64,000 bases of DNA from Agelaius tricolor (lineage: Eukaryota > Chordata > Aves > Passeriformes > Icteridae): positions 26,274,244 through 26,338,243 of the forward strand of contig JALJCS010000004.1 of the NCBI GenBank assembly GCA_023055355.1, read 5' to 3'. Both the position numbers and the translations under genes were made by a program. The notes below the pieces were generated by a model. That model had not been told where the DNA came from and searched no databases. It was given only the letters and a program-made list of their open reading frames with translations. Below are positions 52,370 to 62,745 of the stretch, piece after piece (position 1 is the stretch's first letter; every line of letters starts with the position of its first letter).

Positions 52370-53572
52370 AATCACAAAATCAAAGAATCAGTTAGGTTAG
52401 GAAAAACCTCTGAGATCATCAAGTCCAGCCTTTGACTGATCACCACCACTTTGTTAACATCACATCAAATGCCAGATCCATTTATAAATGGATATCTTGA
52501 ACACTTCCAGGGATGGTGACTCTACCACTTTTCTGGCCATTCCAATGCCTGACACTTCTTCCACCTCTTCTCCTGTTGTCCCCCTGAACCTTCCCTGGCA
52601 CAGCTTGAGGATATGACCTTTTGTCCTGTCACTGATTGTCTGGGAGAAGAGACAGAAGAACACCCGGCTGCAACCTTCCAGGCAGCTGTAGAGAGTGATA
52701 AGGTCACCCCTGAGCCTCCTCCTCTCCAGGCTAAACAACCCCAGCTCCCTCAGCCACTTCACATGCTGGGGAGACCACACCCTTCACCAACGCTGTTGAC
52801 CTTCTCTGGACACACTCTAGCACTTCAATGTCTTTCCTGTTGTGAGGGGCTCAAAACAGGATTGGAGATGTGGCCTGCCCAGTGCCAAGGACAGGGGACA
52901 ATCCCTTTCCTAGTCTCACTGGCCACACTCTTGCTGGTACAGGTCAGGATGCCATTGGCCTTCTTGGCCTCCTGGGCACAGGTGGCTCATGTTCAGCCAC
53001 TGCCACCAGCACCCTCAGGTCCTCTTCTGCTGGGCCGCTTTCCTGTCACTCTGCCCCAGCCTGTGGCACTGCTTGGGGTTGTTGTGACCAAAGTGTAGGG
53101 CCTGACACTTGGCCATGTTGAGCCTCATGCTATTGGCCTCAGCCTATCAACCCAGCCTGTCCACATCCCTCTACAGAGTCTCCCTGCCCTCCAGCAGAGC
53201 ACCAATCCCTACCCAGCTTGGTGTTAGCTGTGAATTTACTGTGGGCACACTTGATCTCCCCATACAGACAATCAGATTTTTAATGGGGCTGGTCCCAACA
53301 CTGATCCCTGGGGGACACCACCAATGAGCAGCCACCAGCTGGATGCAGCACCGTTCCCCTCCACTCTCTGGGCCTGGCCACCCAGCCAGTTCTGAACCAG
53401 TGAAGGGTGCTCCTGTCCAAGCCATGGGCTGCCAGCTTTTCCAGGAGAGTGCTGTGGGAGACAGTGTCAAAGGCCTTGCTGAAGTCCAAATAGACAACAT
53501 CCACAGCCTTCGCCTCATCCACTAGTTATGTCACCTCATATAAAAGGAGATCAGGTTGGTGAGAAAGGACAA
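52370..53572 (-). mobile_element. CR1 LINE, 5-prime-truncated copy, antisense
   Basis: About 1.2 kb of a CR1 element on the minus strand. The 3-prime end lies at the left: ATCACAAAATCAAAGAATCAG at about 52370-52390 is the antisense of the short terminal repeat, followed by antisense CR1 3-prime sequence (AGGAAAAACCTCTGAGATC, AACACTTCCAGGGATGG). The 5-prime truncation is near 53572, inside the reverse-transcriptase region (AGGAGATCAGGTTGGTGAG is its antisense). It extends further 5-prime into the RT domain than the copy at 38.0 kb. Its reading frame is broken in several places and it has no promoter. Confidence 0.95.
53280..53522 (-). pseudogene. CR1 ORF2 reverse-transcriptase remnant
   Basis: The minus-strand frame contains [22 protein letters not shown] followed by [12 protein letters not shown], the hallmark of the CR1 reverse-transcriptase palm. 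The aspartates of LDFSKAFD are kept at this site. Downstream, homology continues in other frames, for example LRELGLFSLERRRLRGDLI and VVESPSLEVFK at about 52460-52750, so at least one frameshift separates the pieces. Without its 5-prime half and with broken frames it is a dead relic. Confidence 0.92.
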
Positions 53573-53694
53573 AATTCTGTCTTACATATAGAGTCATAGA
53601 GTAGTGCTCCATAGACTTCAGCCTTTCAAAGGCATGTCTTCACAGGTCTGTGGCATATTGTCTTTTTACAATCATAAAGTAAGGGGAAATGTTT

Positions 53695-53800
53695 TCTATT
53701 TCCATCTTAAAAACAAGGATCTGAGATATGGAAAGACCATGATTTGTCCAGAATACACAAGAAGTGGCCGGTGAGTCCAGCAATTGAGCTTCAGTTTCCT
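53695..53800 (-). mobile_element. Probable MIR-like SINE fragment, antisense
   Basis: The plus strand reads in the order of an antisense amniote MIR element: TCCATCTTAAAAACAAGGATC, CTGAGATATGGAAAGACC, TGATTTGTCCAGAATACACAAG, AAGTGGCCGGTGAGTCCAGCAATTGAGC. These parallel CATTTTACAGATGAGGAAAC, TGAGGCACAGAGAGG, TGACTTGCCCAAGGTCACAC and AGTGGCAGAGCC followed by the B-box region. The agreement runs over about 105 bp. It lies just beyond the 5-prime end of the CR1 copy. Old and inactive. Confidence 0.55.
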
Positions 53801-56329
53801 TGAAGATACCCACCTCCACCTTTTTCTCTGAGATTACTATATGACAAGGCATTAAAAACGTAAAAATACTGGTTTTCTTTTCATGTGATACAGATTATGA
53901 GATTTCTGTTTTATGTTTTAGATCCTTCTTTAAACCCTCCTAAGACTAGGTATGGATTGCTCACTTTGAATTTCCATGAATCTCAGTCATTTGCACACAT
54001 AGTTCAAAATAGTAAATCTGAAGCTGTAAACTCATTAAAAAAAAACCAAAACAAACATTTTTTGCACAAGAGTTAAGTTCCCTTCTGTGCTCATGTCCAT
54101 CATATATCGGGCTCTTTAAATGGAAGAATGAGAGGGATGGCAGACGCCTCAGCATGGCTCAAATTGAAAGAATTTACTCAGTCAGAATTTCCACCATGTT
54201 TTGAAAAAAGAAGTTTTACATGTATACGGGGTTAGGCCTGCAAATGGTGCTTGTTTATTTCCAACACTTAGCATTCTCTTGCTTTTTCTTCCATTCAATC
54301 CACACTGTCAACATGTGTCATTAAGTTCATTTTATGACAAGGTAACCCACCTAGATGACCAAGAAAAAACAACTGATATAATGATTTTGATTTTCAGTAA
54401 TGCTTTTGACAGTTTCTCTGCTATTGGCAAAAGTCAGAGGCCAAAGCAGCTTAAAATTCAAAGAGAAATATAGATAATTTAGAAACTTTTTTTTTCCAAA
54501 TAAGATTGTACATGGAAGTGACAGCATTCTGTGTCCTTAAGTTTTTTTAACCATGTGTTGCACTTTAACATCTACCACATAATTTTTTGGATTTTTTTCC
54601 TTCAGCATAGAGAGAAAATAATATACTTAGAGGGAGGGTGAAGGGTTACTACAGCACTTTTATTTATTTTTGCAGTGGATACCCTGCTGAAAGTTGCATT
54701 GACTGAGCACAGGACAGACACAAAGATCAATCCTAGTGGGACCAAAACCCTTGAGGTAGTGCTTACTCAAAATTGATCAGTCCTTTCAGTTGTCCCTGGC
54801 AGTGATGGCTGTTACATTTTCTTACTATTTCACTACAGCTTTTTCTTCCAAGTTATATTGAGATCATGGTCAAAGGTGCCGCCCTCATCTCTGTTCCATT
54901 CAAACCGCAGTGATTTCCTGTAATATCAGTAATTTTGCTACATTTCAGTCTGCCCATTCTTTCTGGATGTGACACTATCGTAATACAACAAAAGAAATTT
55001 ACACTTTACATTGATAAAAGGGTTTTCAGTGTTGGTATAACCTCCTGAATTGCAGTAAATAATCACCATATTTGGAGAGTTCTGACATTTTCTTTTTCTT
55101 CTACAGTGGTTTAAACTATCTTATATTGCTGCCATTCAGGAATCATAATTCTGCTCCAATTTCCATGTTGTCTTCCTTGCTTCAGATTTTTTTTTGTACC
55201 ACATTGGTCAGGAGCTGGTGCTGGGCATATTTTAGTACATGTGTAGAATGACAAGGTTTACTACAGGAGGACCTATACAAAATATAAGGCAAAATTTCAT
55301 ATAAATTTCAAATATTGTAGCATTATATTTGTGGATGTGTTGTATAAGTGCATAAAGTGTATCCCCAAATATGATAAAATGTATAATGTGTAATCTCATT
55401 ACTAACACTGTGCAATTACCACGTTTGCTAGCAATACAAGCCAGTACTAAAAGGCTTTCTCTGACTCAAGGAGGGACCTTCCCAAGACAGAGTGGAACTT
55501 CCCTGTCTTTGTTATATGGTTTGCAAAGGACTGTGTTTCCTAAGACTATGAATAGGGTACCCTCCCAAGACCAATATAGGAAGAGGCATTATTTTTAAAA
55601 GTAGCTGCTGTTTTAATGTTCTTTACCATAGGCTAATTTTGTCTCTGAGCACTCACTATGTAGGCACTTCTGGTTGAAGACATTGAGATGTCTTTGATTA
55701 GAGAAGGGATCAAGCACAATAACAAGTTCAACCTTCTTTCTCAAGGAGGAACATACCTATCACAGCAATGTTCTACCAGTAGGGTACTCATAACTGTGTC
55801 ATCGAAGTTGCCTCAGACAAATGGAATATACAAGGAAGTTGGTATTTGCCAATTCTCCGTTCCTTTCCTGATGCAGATATTGTTCTGAAATGCATGCATT
55901 AAATTAGCATTGTTTGTGGTTTTATGAATGCTACTTCTCTTCCAAATTTATTTGGATTTTTCAGCTAAAAAAGTATCCCATGTGGCTGTGGTCAGAAACA
56001 ATAGAAATAGAAATTGTGTAATTCAGCACAGCCCTAAATATGAGATTGTTTGAAAAACATCACAGGCTCATCTATCAACTGTTAAATTAACAGAAGAGTT
56101 CTCAGGAGATAATCATCAAATTACTACTAGTGTAGCTTTCCATAGTTCTTCTGTTTTAGTGCTCTTAGACTTAGCACTTCAGAACCTTCCACCACAGTGT
56201 CCCATCCATGTCTTAATATATCTCCCAAAACATTCAATATGTGTTTGCTAATTGTGATCAGGGTGAAATTCAAGTGCTATGCTTGGGGGACATTTTTTTT
56301 ATCAGAAGCTGTATTTAAGTGATGATACA
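53801..56329. other. Noncoding DNA, no gene seen
   Basis: Open frames up to 90 codons (54201-54473) without recognisable features. Sequence is AT-rich and apparently unique. Confidence 0.6.
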
Positions 56330-57170
56330 CAGTAATTTGTTCATTCTTCTGTCAGTGTAATTTACAAGGCAACGACAGATAAACATAGCTATACAAGATT
56401 CATTTACAGTGACACAATGGCAGATACACAGAGCAGAACCCTGCCTATGAGATAAAGTGGACTGAGTGACTTATGCAGTAATTAGGGGATAATTGTCATT
56501 AACCTCGCAAACAGTAGTTTACCCATATTGTTTAAAAGGCTCCAGGATGCATAATGACAAGGTAATCTGTCAAAGCGCTAGGGGGAAATATTAATAAGAT
56601 TTGTGCAAGCCTGGATAGAAAATATGCAGAAAGCAGCCACATTAAGCTAATTGGTGGATGAATATACACTTGTAAAAGTGCTTCTAATGGCACGTTTGCT
56701 GCTCTCCAAATGACTACTGTTAATGTGGAGAAGTGGGCTGCCTAGAAAGTCAGGACTGCTGGGACAAGAGGGTATTAAGACATGAAGGCACAGTTATTAT
56801 TACTTTGTACACTGTAATATAATTTCCCCACTTTCTCTTGCATTTCACTGCCTCTAATAGGTTCAAACTGATAGCTCGCTTCATGCCCTTTTATATTCCA
56901 GTGACCTTTGCCGTTTTGTTGTCACTTTGCACCCTGCTGCCTCCCTTTTGCATCACATTGTCACCTATGACACACCTGTGTTTTATTGGGGTAAATTTTT
57001 TCGGTAAGCAATAAAAGAAAAAAAGCCTCATTAAGATCTTGTAGTATATATTGCAAGTAATAATGCATAGTCCCCTAATGAATAGTAAAGATGGAAATCA
57101 ATCTCCTGATTCTGCTGCCATTCATATATCCTGAATATAGTACAGCTGAATCCCCTTATTGAGACACAAT
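56330..57170. other. Strongest candidate conserved noncoding element
   Basis: About 840 bp of even-textured, repeat-poor sequence dense in homeodomain-like and related motifs: TAATTAGG at 56479-56486, AATTGTCATTAACC near 56491, GATGCATAATGAC near 56546, AAGCTAATTGG near 56645, CTTCTAATGG near 56681, and a later part (56770-57110) with TTATTATTACTTTGTAC and CCAGTGACCTTTGCC, the last holding a nuclear-receptor half-site (TGACCTTTG). All frames contain stops. Texture and motif density resemble deeply conserved developmental enhancers. Two elements may be present (about 56330-56760 and 56770-57110). Conservation itself cannot be seen here. Confidence 0.45.
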
Positions 57171-58714
57171 TTGGGTTCAATCAGAAAACCAAGCATGTAA
57201 TGAAATCCAATTTATGAGTATAACTCATTGGCACTTTCATTCCAGTGTTTATGGCCTTGGACAACTTCTCAATTCCTTGCAATGCTCCTGGTTAGGCAAA
57301 TTTCTTACTGACTTAGCTGGAAGTTTTACTGAGAAGCCCAGAAAGATTCAACTTTCTTGGTTATGTTTTCCAGTTAGGGTTTTGGCTTTAGTCAGTTTAG
57401 ATTTAAAGTGAGGAAAGGACCGACGGATAATTTGACTGGTTAGATGTCTTGCCGTGCATTTGGTGCAGTCCATGTTAGTAGAGCAAAGATATCAGACACG
57501 ATTTGTTTATATTATCACATAGCTCATTGGGAAAAGTCTCAGCTGAAAAGAGGCTGGGTGTCTCTTGTGGCTGTGTGTATTGCAAATACAATACCTTATG
57601 AGTGCTCTTTGTGAATATTTCCTGTTTCTCATAAAAATTATGTGCCATTCTTTCAGTGTTAGTGAAACTGAGGCTAGGAGAATGCTTCGTACACTTACTG
57701 AAACACTGCCAGAGCACAGAAAACCAGAGAAAATATAATTTTACTTCTCAATGAGTTTTGCAAAAAGTAAAAACACAAGTGATTTTTGGTGACTGATAGT
57801 ATCAAGGCAAAATTTTTTATGTACCATACCAAAATGGGCAAATATATATGCAAAAATTGTGGAAAGTGAGAATTAAAATCAATCATTATTACATATGCTA
57901 TTGTTATATGAATGATGATTATTTCCATTATTTACATGCAAAATTGTGTTCTAAAATTATTTTGTAGCTGAAATTATTTCAGTGGCTTGCCATGTTCATG
58001 TCTCTGTTTACATGGTATCTGAAAAGTGCCTGTGGCACCTCATGCACTCTAAATTTTACACACATACACCATGCGCTCAGTGATTTAATTACCTCTAGTA
58101 GCCATGTTGGCCTAAGGACAAACATGCTGTTACTTGCCACAAATTAGTGGCAAAGCTTCTTCAGATACTTCAATGAATTTTCCACTCTAGCAGGTTGCAG
58201 AGAAGCAAAGCCATCAAAATACTCTCTGTACTTTGGGTCCAAAGTTATGGACTCCAAAGCCATTTAAGAAATTTGAATAAACAACTCAATAATTCAGGAA
58301 TGTTGAAAACAAATGCTTACCCTTAGTGTGCATTAAAAATATTTTAATATTTTGAGCAGATTCTGTAAACTATATATATTCACCTCACATTAGTTTCCCA
58401 TTTGCAAAAGTCTTTTGGACATCACAACCAGAACAGATGGTAAAGGGAATAAATGTTGGCATTTGAAAATTTGTGCAGTTCTTGGGGTTAGAAGGACAAA
58501 ATACTTGGGAAATGTCCCTGGTACTTCAAAATAAATGAGATTAGGAGAACTGCTAAAAAATTGCTCTGGATCTTCTTAAAGCTCAAAGTGTCAATTTATA
58601 TCCATGCTAATAGGAGTTTTTCTGTCATCACATAGTGGGATCTTCTGCCTTATAACACTGCCATCAACACAACAGCTGTAAATCAAAGCAAATGTTGTTG
58701 ACATCACAATACCT
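57171..58714. other. Noncoding DNA up to the LTR
   Basis: No recognised gene. An isolated GTGAAACTGAGGC near 57662 recalls the antisense MIR core, but too little agrees around it to call an element. Confidence 0.6.
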
Positions 58715-59201
58715 TGTCCTGGCTTTGGCCGGGATAGAGTTAACAGTCTTGTACTGGTGCAGTGCTCTTTTTTGGATTTAGGAGGAGAATCTTTTGAACA
58801 ACAGCGATTTCTATTTGTTGCTAAGTAGTGCTTACCCTAAACCAAAAGCTTTTTCAATGCACTGCCAGCAACCATGTGCCCAAGAAGCTGTGAGGGAGCT
58901 TGGCCAGGACAGGTGGCCTGAACTGGCCAAAGTTACATTCCACACCCTTGAACATCATGCCCAATATATAAACTGGGGGAGTTGGCTGGGAGGGGCCAGT
59001 CCCTGCCTGGGGACAGTCTGGGTATCAGGCAGCAGGCAGGGAGAAATTTTATTGTGGATCACTTCTTTCTCTTGGGTTTTATTCCTCTTTCCTTTTCATT
59101 TCCAGTAATATTAGTATATTTTATTTTATTCACTCACAGAGGGAATAGTGAGTGAGCAGCTGTGTGGTGCTGTGTGGGGCAGCTGGGGTTAAACCAGAGC
59201 A
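58715..59201 (+). mobile_element. Solo LTR of an avian endogenous retrovirus
   Basis: About 487 bp, starting TGTCCTGG and ending AAACCAGAGCA, in line with LTRs that begin TG and end CA. Inner marks match a bird LTR type I know from many genomes: GGGATAGAGTTAA near the start, TTGTTGCTAAGTAGTG at about 58815, AATATATAAACTGGGGGAG at about 58963, and GCAGCTGGGGTTAAACC at the end. No second LTR, primer-binding site or viral gene lies in the window, so this is a solo LTR left by recombination between the two LTRs. The flanks share ATACC (58709-58713 and 59205-59209), a possible target duplication, but offset by one and three bases from the ends. Class (ERVL or ERVK type) is not decided. Confidence 0.88.
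58965..58972 (+). promoter_or_regulatory. LTR TATA box
   Basis: TATATAAA lies in the middle of the LTR, at the usual U3 position. It is followed by the GC-richer leader-side sequence (CTGGGGGAGTTGGCTGGGAG). It is intact, so the solo LTR might still initiate transcription to the right, across the palindrome and old LINE remnant. Activity is inferred only. Confidence 0.6.
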
Positions 59202-59435
59202 GTTATACCACTGTGAAAACTAGTAAATGTAAGAAGAGTATCAGACTCTGGTTGTGCTTAGATTTTTTTTCCTCTACGCATGGACAGACACCTGCTGTGA
59301 AAAAAAGTTGTCTGGCACCCAAATATAAAGAGACTTGATGTATTTGCTATGATTAAATAAAGCTCAAGCTGTTGTGATTAAGTACATTGTAGCCCCACAG
59401 TGATCTATTATAATTTTAAAAATAGAAATACTGTT

Positions 59436-59473
59436 TTTTCCTGAGTAACACTGCGCAGTGTTACTCAGGAAAA
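59436..59473. repeat. Perfect 38-bp palindrome, no spacer
   Basis: Positions 59436-59454 are the exact reverse complement of 59455-59473, with the centre in TGC|GCA and no spacer. Arms read TTTTCCTGAGTAACACTGC outward to centre. A spacer-free perfect palindrome of this length is unusual in unique DNA and may extrude as a cruciform. It lies about 235 bp right of the LTR. No gene flanks it, so a terminator role is not supported. Confidence 0.97.
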
Positions 59474-59899
59474 TACTCACTGTCTTGTGAATTATACATT
59501 TATACATATTATCTGGTCCATAATCATCCATAACAAAGAGAATATTTTATCACAAGTCAAACAATGTGTTTTAAAAATCAGAGAAAGCATTTAAAACTAG
59601 TGTCCTTGCATCGTATTAGTTTCACTGGAGTTGCAGAGGTGAATGAAGAGGGGAAAGAGTTCAAATTACTGGGTTTTTCGGGAATCAGTAAGAGACATTA
59701 CCCCCAATCCATGTGGCTACTTTACAGCTGGCAAACGAGAGTCTCATCCTCTCTCAGGGCAATGATTTCAATGGCATTTTAAAGTTGATGAACCCAAAAA
59801 ATGAAAAGGCATCCTGGGATTGGGGTACACAGTGAGTAAGTTCAGTCCCCAAAAGGAATCATGTATTCAGGATCTGGTGTTTTCATACCATTCCAGGCA

Positions 59900-60335
59900 G
59901 CTTAGTCCAGAACGAGCACCCCAGCAGGTTGCTTGTGCAGGGAGGGATCTGCACTGCTGGCATACATCTTTGGGATAAGATATGAAACAGAAGACCTGCA
60001 TACTTTTGGTCAATAAAGACCCTGAAGGCCATTAAGTGAGAGTGTGGGTGGTTAACGGCGGTGTCCTGGCCAGGTTTCCGCTGCAGTTATTGCATTCCAC
60101 TGCCTTATGTTTCATCTGCAGTTTCAGCAGGACATGGTGTTCCTCACTTTCACTCCAAAACCATTGAGCAGCGCTCCTGTGCGTTGTTACACAGCTGCTG
60201 TGCTCCACCATGGTGGTACGCCCCCATTATATATTCACACAGATTTGGCTCCACATACTGTTTCAGGGCTAAGTTAGGTCAAAATTACTTTCCAGCATGG
60301 TCTGTGGAAGTACTCCAGGTTTATGGTGCAATTAT
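59900..60335 (+). mobile_element. Very old vertebrate LINE 3-prime-region remnant (CR1/L3-like)
   Basis: The order of blocks matches a repeat I recall from reptile and fish genomes: CTTTGGGATAAGATATGAAAC then AGACCTG (consensus CTTTCGGATGAGACGTTAAAC, GAGGTCCTG) at 59968-59998; GGTCAATAAAGACCC then GGCCATT (GGTCATTAAAGATCCCATGGCACTT) at 60008-60034; GAGAGTGTGGGTGGTTAACG then GCGGTGTCCTGGCCAGG (GAGTAGGGGTGTTAACCC, CGGTGTCCTGGCCAA) at 60038-60073. Further right, GTGCGTTGTTACACAGCTGC and GTTCCACC-like sequence at about 60179-60215 match the reptilian form. The exact family name is uncertain. A 109-codon open frame across it (60061-60390) has no protein similarity I recognise. Survival this recognisable in a bird suggests possible constraint. 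Confidence 0.65.
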
Positions 60336-60524
60336 TCCTGATCTAAAGTGCAGCCAGATTTGCCCCAGTGTCTACAATATCAGTTCATAAAGTTTGCAAA
60401 GGTCTTTGGGGGTCCTTTTGGTGAAAACACAAAATGTTTTGCTGCTGAATGCATAAAGGGATGTGGCCAAGAAAGAGGAACCACGGCAAGTACTGTTACA
60501 AACCCGACAGCAAAGTAAGCATAT

Positions 60525-60582
60525 ATGGTGTGTATATATATGTGTGTGTATGTATGTATATGTATGTATGTAAGTAAATAAA
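60525..60582. repeat. TG/TATG simple repeat
   Basis: TGTGTATATATATGTGTGTG passes into TATGTATG units and ends in TAAGTAAATAAA. An imperfect microsatellite, likely variable. Confidence 0.8.
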
Positions 60583-62674
60583 GTCTCCTTCATGCTACTC
60601 TTCATTTGAACATACACTGCTACTGTCATTCTCAGTGAAACTTTGGGGAGAGACAGACACCTTCTCTTCTCCTGTAGCATGCAGGAGATATCCTTATGCC
60701 TACCCTGTGTCTTTGGGGCAAAGCAAAAAAGTGGTAAGAGAAAGGGGGTGCCAGAAGGGAAGAATATCTATCAGTTTATGCAAAATGGAGGCTGCAGTGA
60801 AGTCAAAAGATAAAGATTTCCATTATTGACTAAGAACTCAGTAGTGCTGCACTGTTTATTCCTGCTGCAGCAGTATAACTCAAGGAAAGGGCTGCTGACA
60901 CTTAAACATTCATTTTTTCATACGGTTCCTGTTGGTGAAGGGAGGCTGGTGGGAGGTGGATGAAAACTGACAGCTGAGGGGAAAAAATTTCAACCATGCC
61001 TCTTTGCAGACTCAGTATGTTAAATCTCATATTAGTTGCACATGTGAAATCACAGTGAGCAAGTATGCACATCTTTTCTTCATGTTTACCGGAGCAAAGG
61101 TGAGGGAGATTCAGCATGGTAAAAAATCCTATCAAGAAAAAGAGTATCTGATTGCCTGTGTGAGTGTATATTTCCATGGAAAACTAGATAGAGGGCTTAC
61201 TTTGGTCCTACTGAGATCAGTGGGAGTTAGCCAAAATGAGTTAGAAATGTTGCCTACTGTCCCATCTGTACTAATGTGAGTTGGTGTGTGCTGCACAGTT
61301 TTGGTAACTCTTACTCCAGGAGTAGTAGGACTACCCAGAGTGTAGCAGCTTGAAATTTAATTGTGAAGCAAAGAGATGCTTCTGGGAAATTCAGCCAAAC
61401 AAAAAACAACAAACCCTAAATCATGGAAATTATGAAGGCTTTTTTTTATTGGAAACAAATGTGGATTTTTTTTTTTTTGGTCTACACACTAATTAAAACC
61501 ATCCTGTGCAATTATAGTATGACCAAATTAATATATTTCAGTCTGCTTTTCAACTGTTACAGCTGCATTCAAAATGTTTCTTTGAGATCAGCTAGAAAAT
61601 ACACAGATCCTTAGAAGAAAAATTCAGGCTATACCCTGAGCTAGCCTAATAATTTAATCAAATATGTATTTGTGCAATATTTTTTAACAAGGAAACTTCA
61701 CTGACATGCATCAAAATCCACTGTTTAGGTGCATATGCAAACTTACTAAAATATGAAGCCTAGCAATTATTTCTTTTTTCTGAACAAGTTTGAGTAGTTC
61801 TCAGAAGTTATCACAGTAGTGCCTGAAAATAATCCTTGTCTCCCAGAACATAAAGCTAGTTTTAGAAGCAATTTATTTTTTAACCTTTCTATTAATCTCA
61901 GCCTTGTATGGGCATCTCTCGCTGTGTATGCAGTCAGGTGTATATATCGGTTTTTCCTATTCTAAGTGAATCAGTAAGATAGAACAGAACTGCAAAAAGT
62001 CAGTGTTGTGTATGTACACCAATGTGTTTGTCTGTGTGTAAACATATAAGATTTCTGCCTGTAATGCAGTCATGGGAGCTTCTCACACAAAATTAAATTT
62101 AAAACAACTGATTTCATAATAGAAGTTCCAAGTTTACAGTGTATGTTTATGGTGTATGCTTGTGTAGACTGCCCTTATTTTCTAAATAGGCAGTTTTTAA
62201 ACTGGGAGGTTTTAAAGCTCAGTTGAAAGATTTAAAGGCTGAAGGCCTTCAGGAAATGAAGACTCACCTTGACACCCCTCCCCAGTTAAGCTCCTAAAAA
62301 TTAGAATGATCTTTGTGTCCATCCTCTCTTGTAGTTTGTGTCATTCAAGATAATCATCTTGATCCCACCATGTGTTCTTCTAGACACAGAAGTTTAAGAC
62401 AAAATGTACTCTAACATATCATGACACACACCTTTCTTCCTAACATATGGTCACCAAACTTCAGGAGGCAGGTTCAGGGTGATAAACCATGGCATTACTT
62501 TACAGATCTAATGTTGCATGTGTGTATGTGGATCTGTTTATTCAAATAGGCTTGAGTGCGTGGTTAGAGTTAGAAAAGGTTATGGGTTATGTCCTGGATC
62601 TTTGGAGGTCAGTTTAATATAGTTTAAAGATCAAAAGATTTTCTCCAACTGAAATTGTGAGAAAGAGATCTAAA
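60583..62674. other. Noncoding DNA, no gene seen
   Basis: Two opposed open frames of 91 codons at 60902-61279 lack features. T runs lie near 61439-61479. Nothing else recognised. Confidence 0.6.
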
Positions 62675-62745
62675 CAGTAAAATAAAATTTAATAAATAAA
62701 TAAGTAAATAAAACAAAATCAAATTTATTAAATTAAAAATCAAAG
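62675..62745. repeat. (TAAA)n low-complexity tract
   Basis: AATAAAATAAAATTTAATAAATAAATAAG and related units continue to about 62745. AT-only simple sequence; could be the decayed tail of a retroposed copy, without a body. Confidence 0.8.

Noticed and set aside
57640..57720. Possible MIR-like fragment around GTGAAACTGAGGC
   Set aside because: Only about 13 bases agree with the MIR core and the sides do not continue the match.
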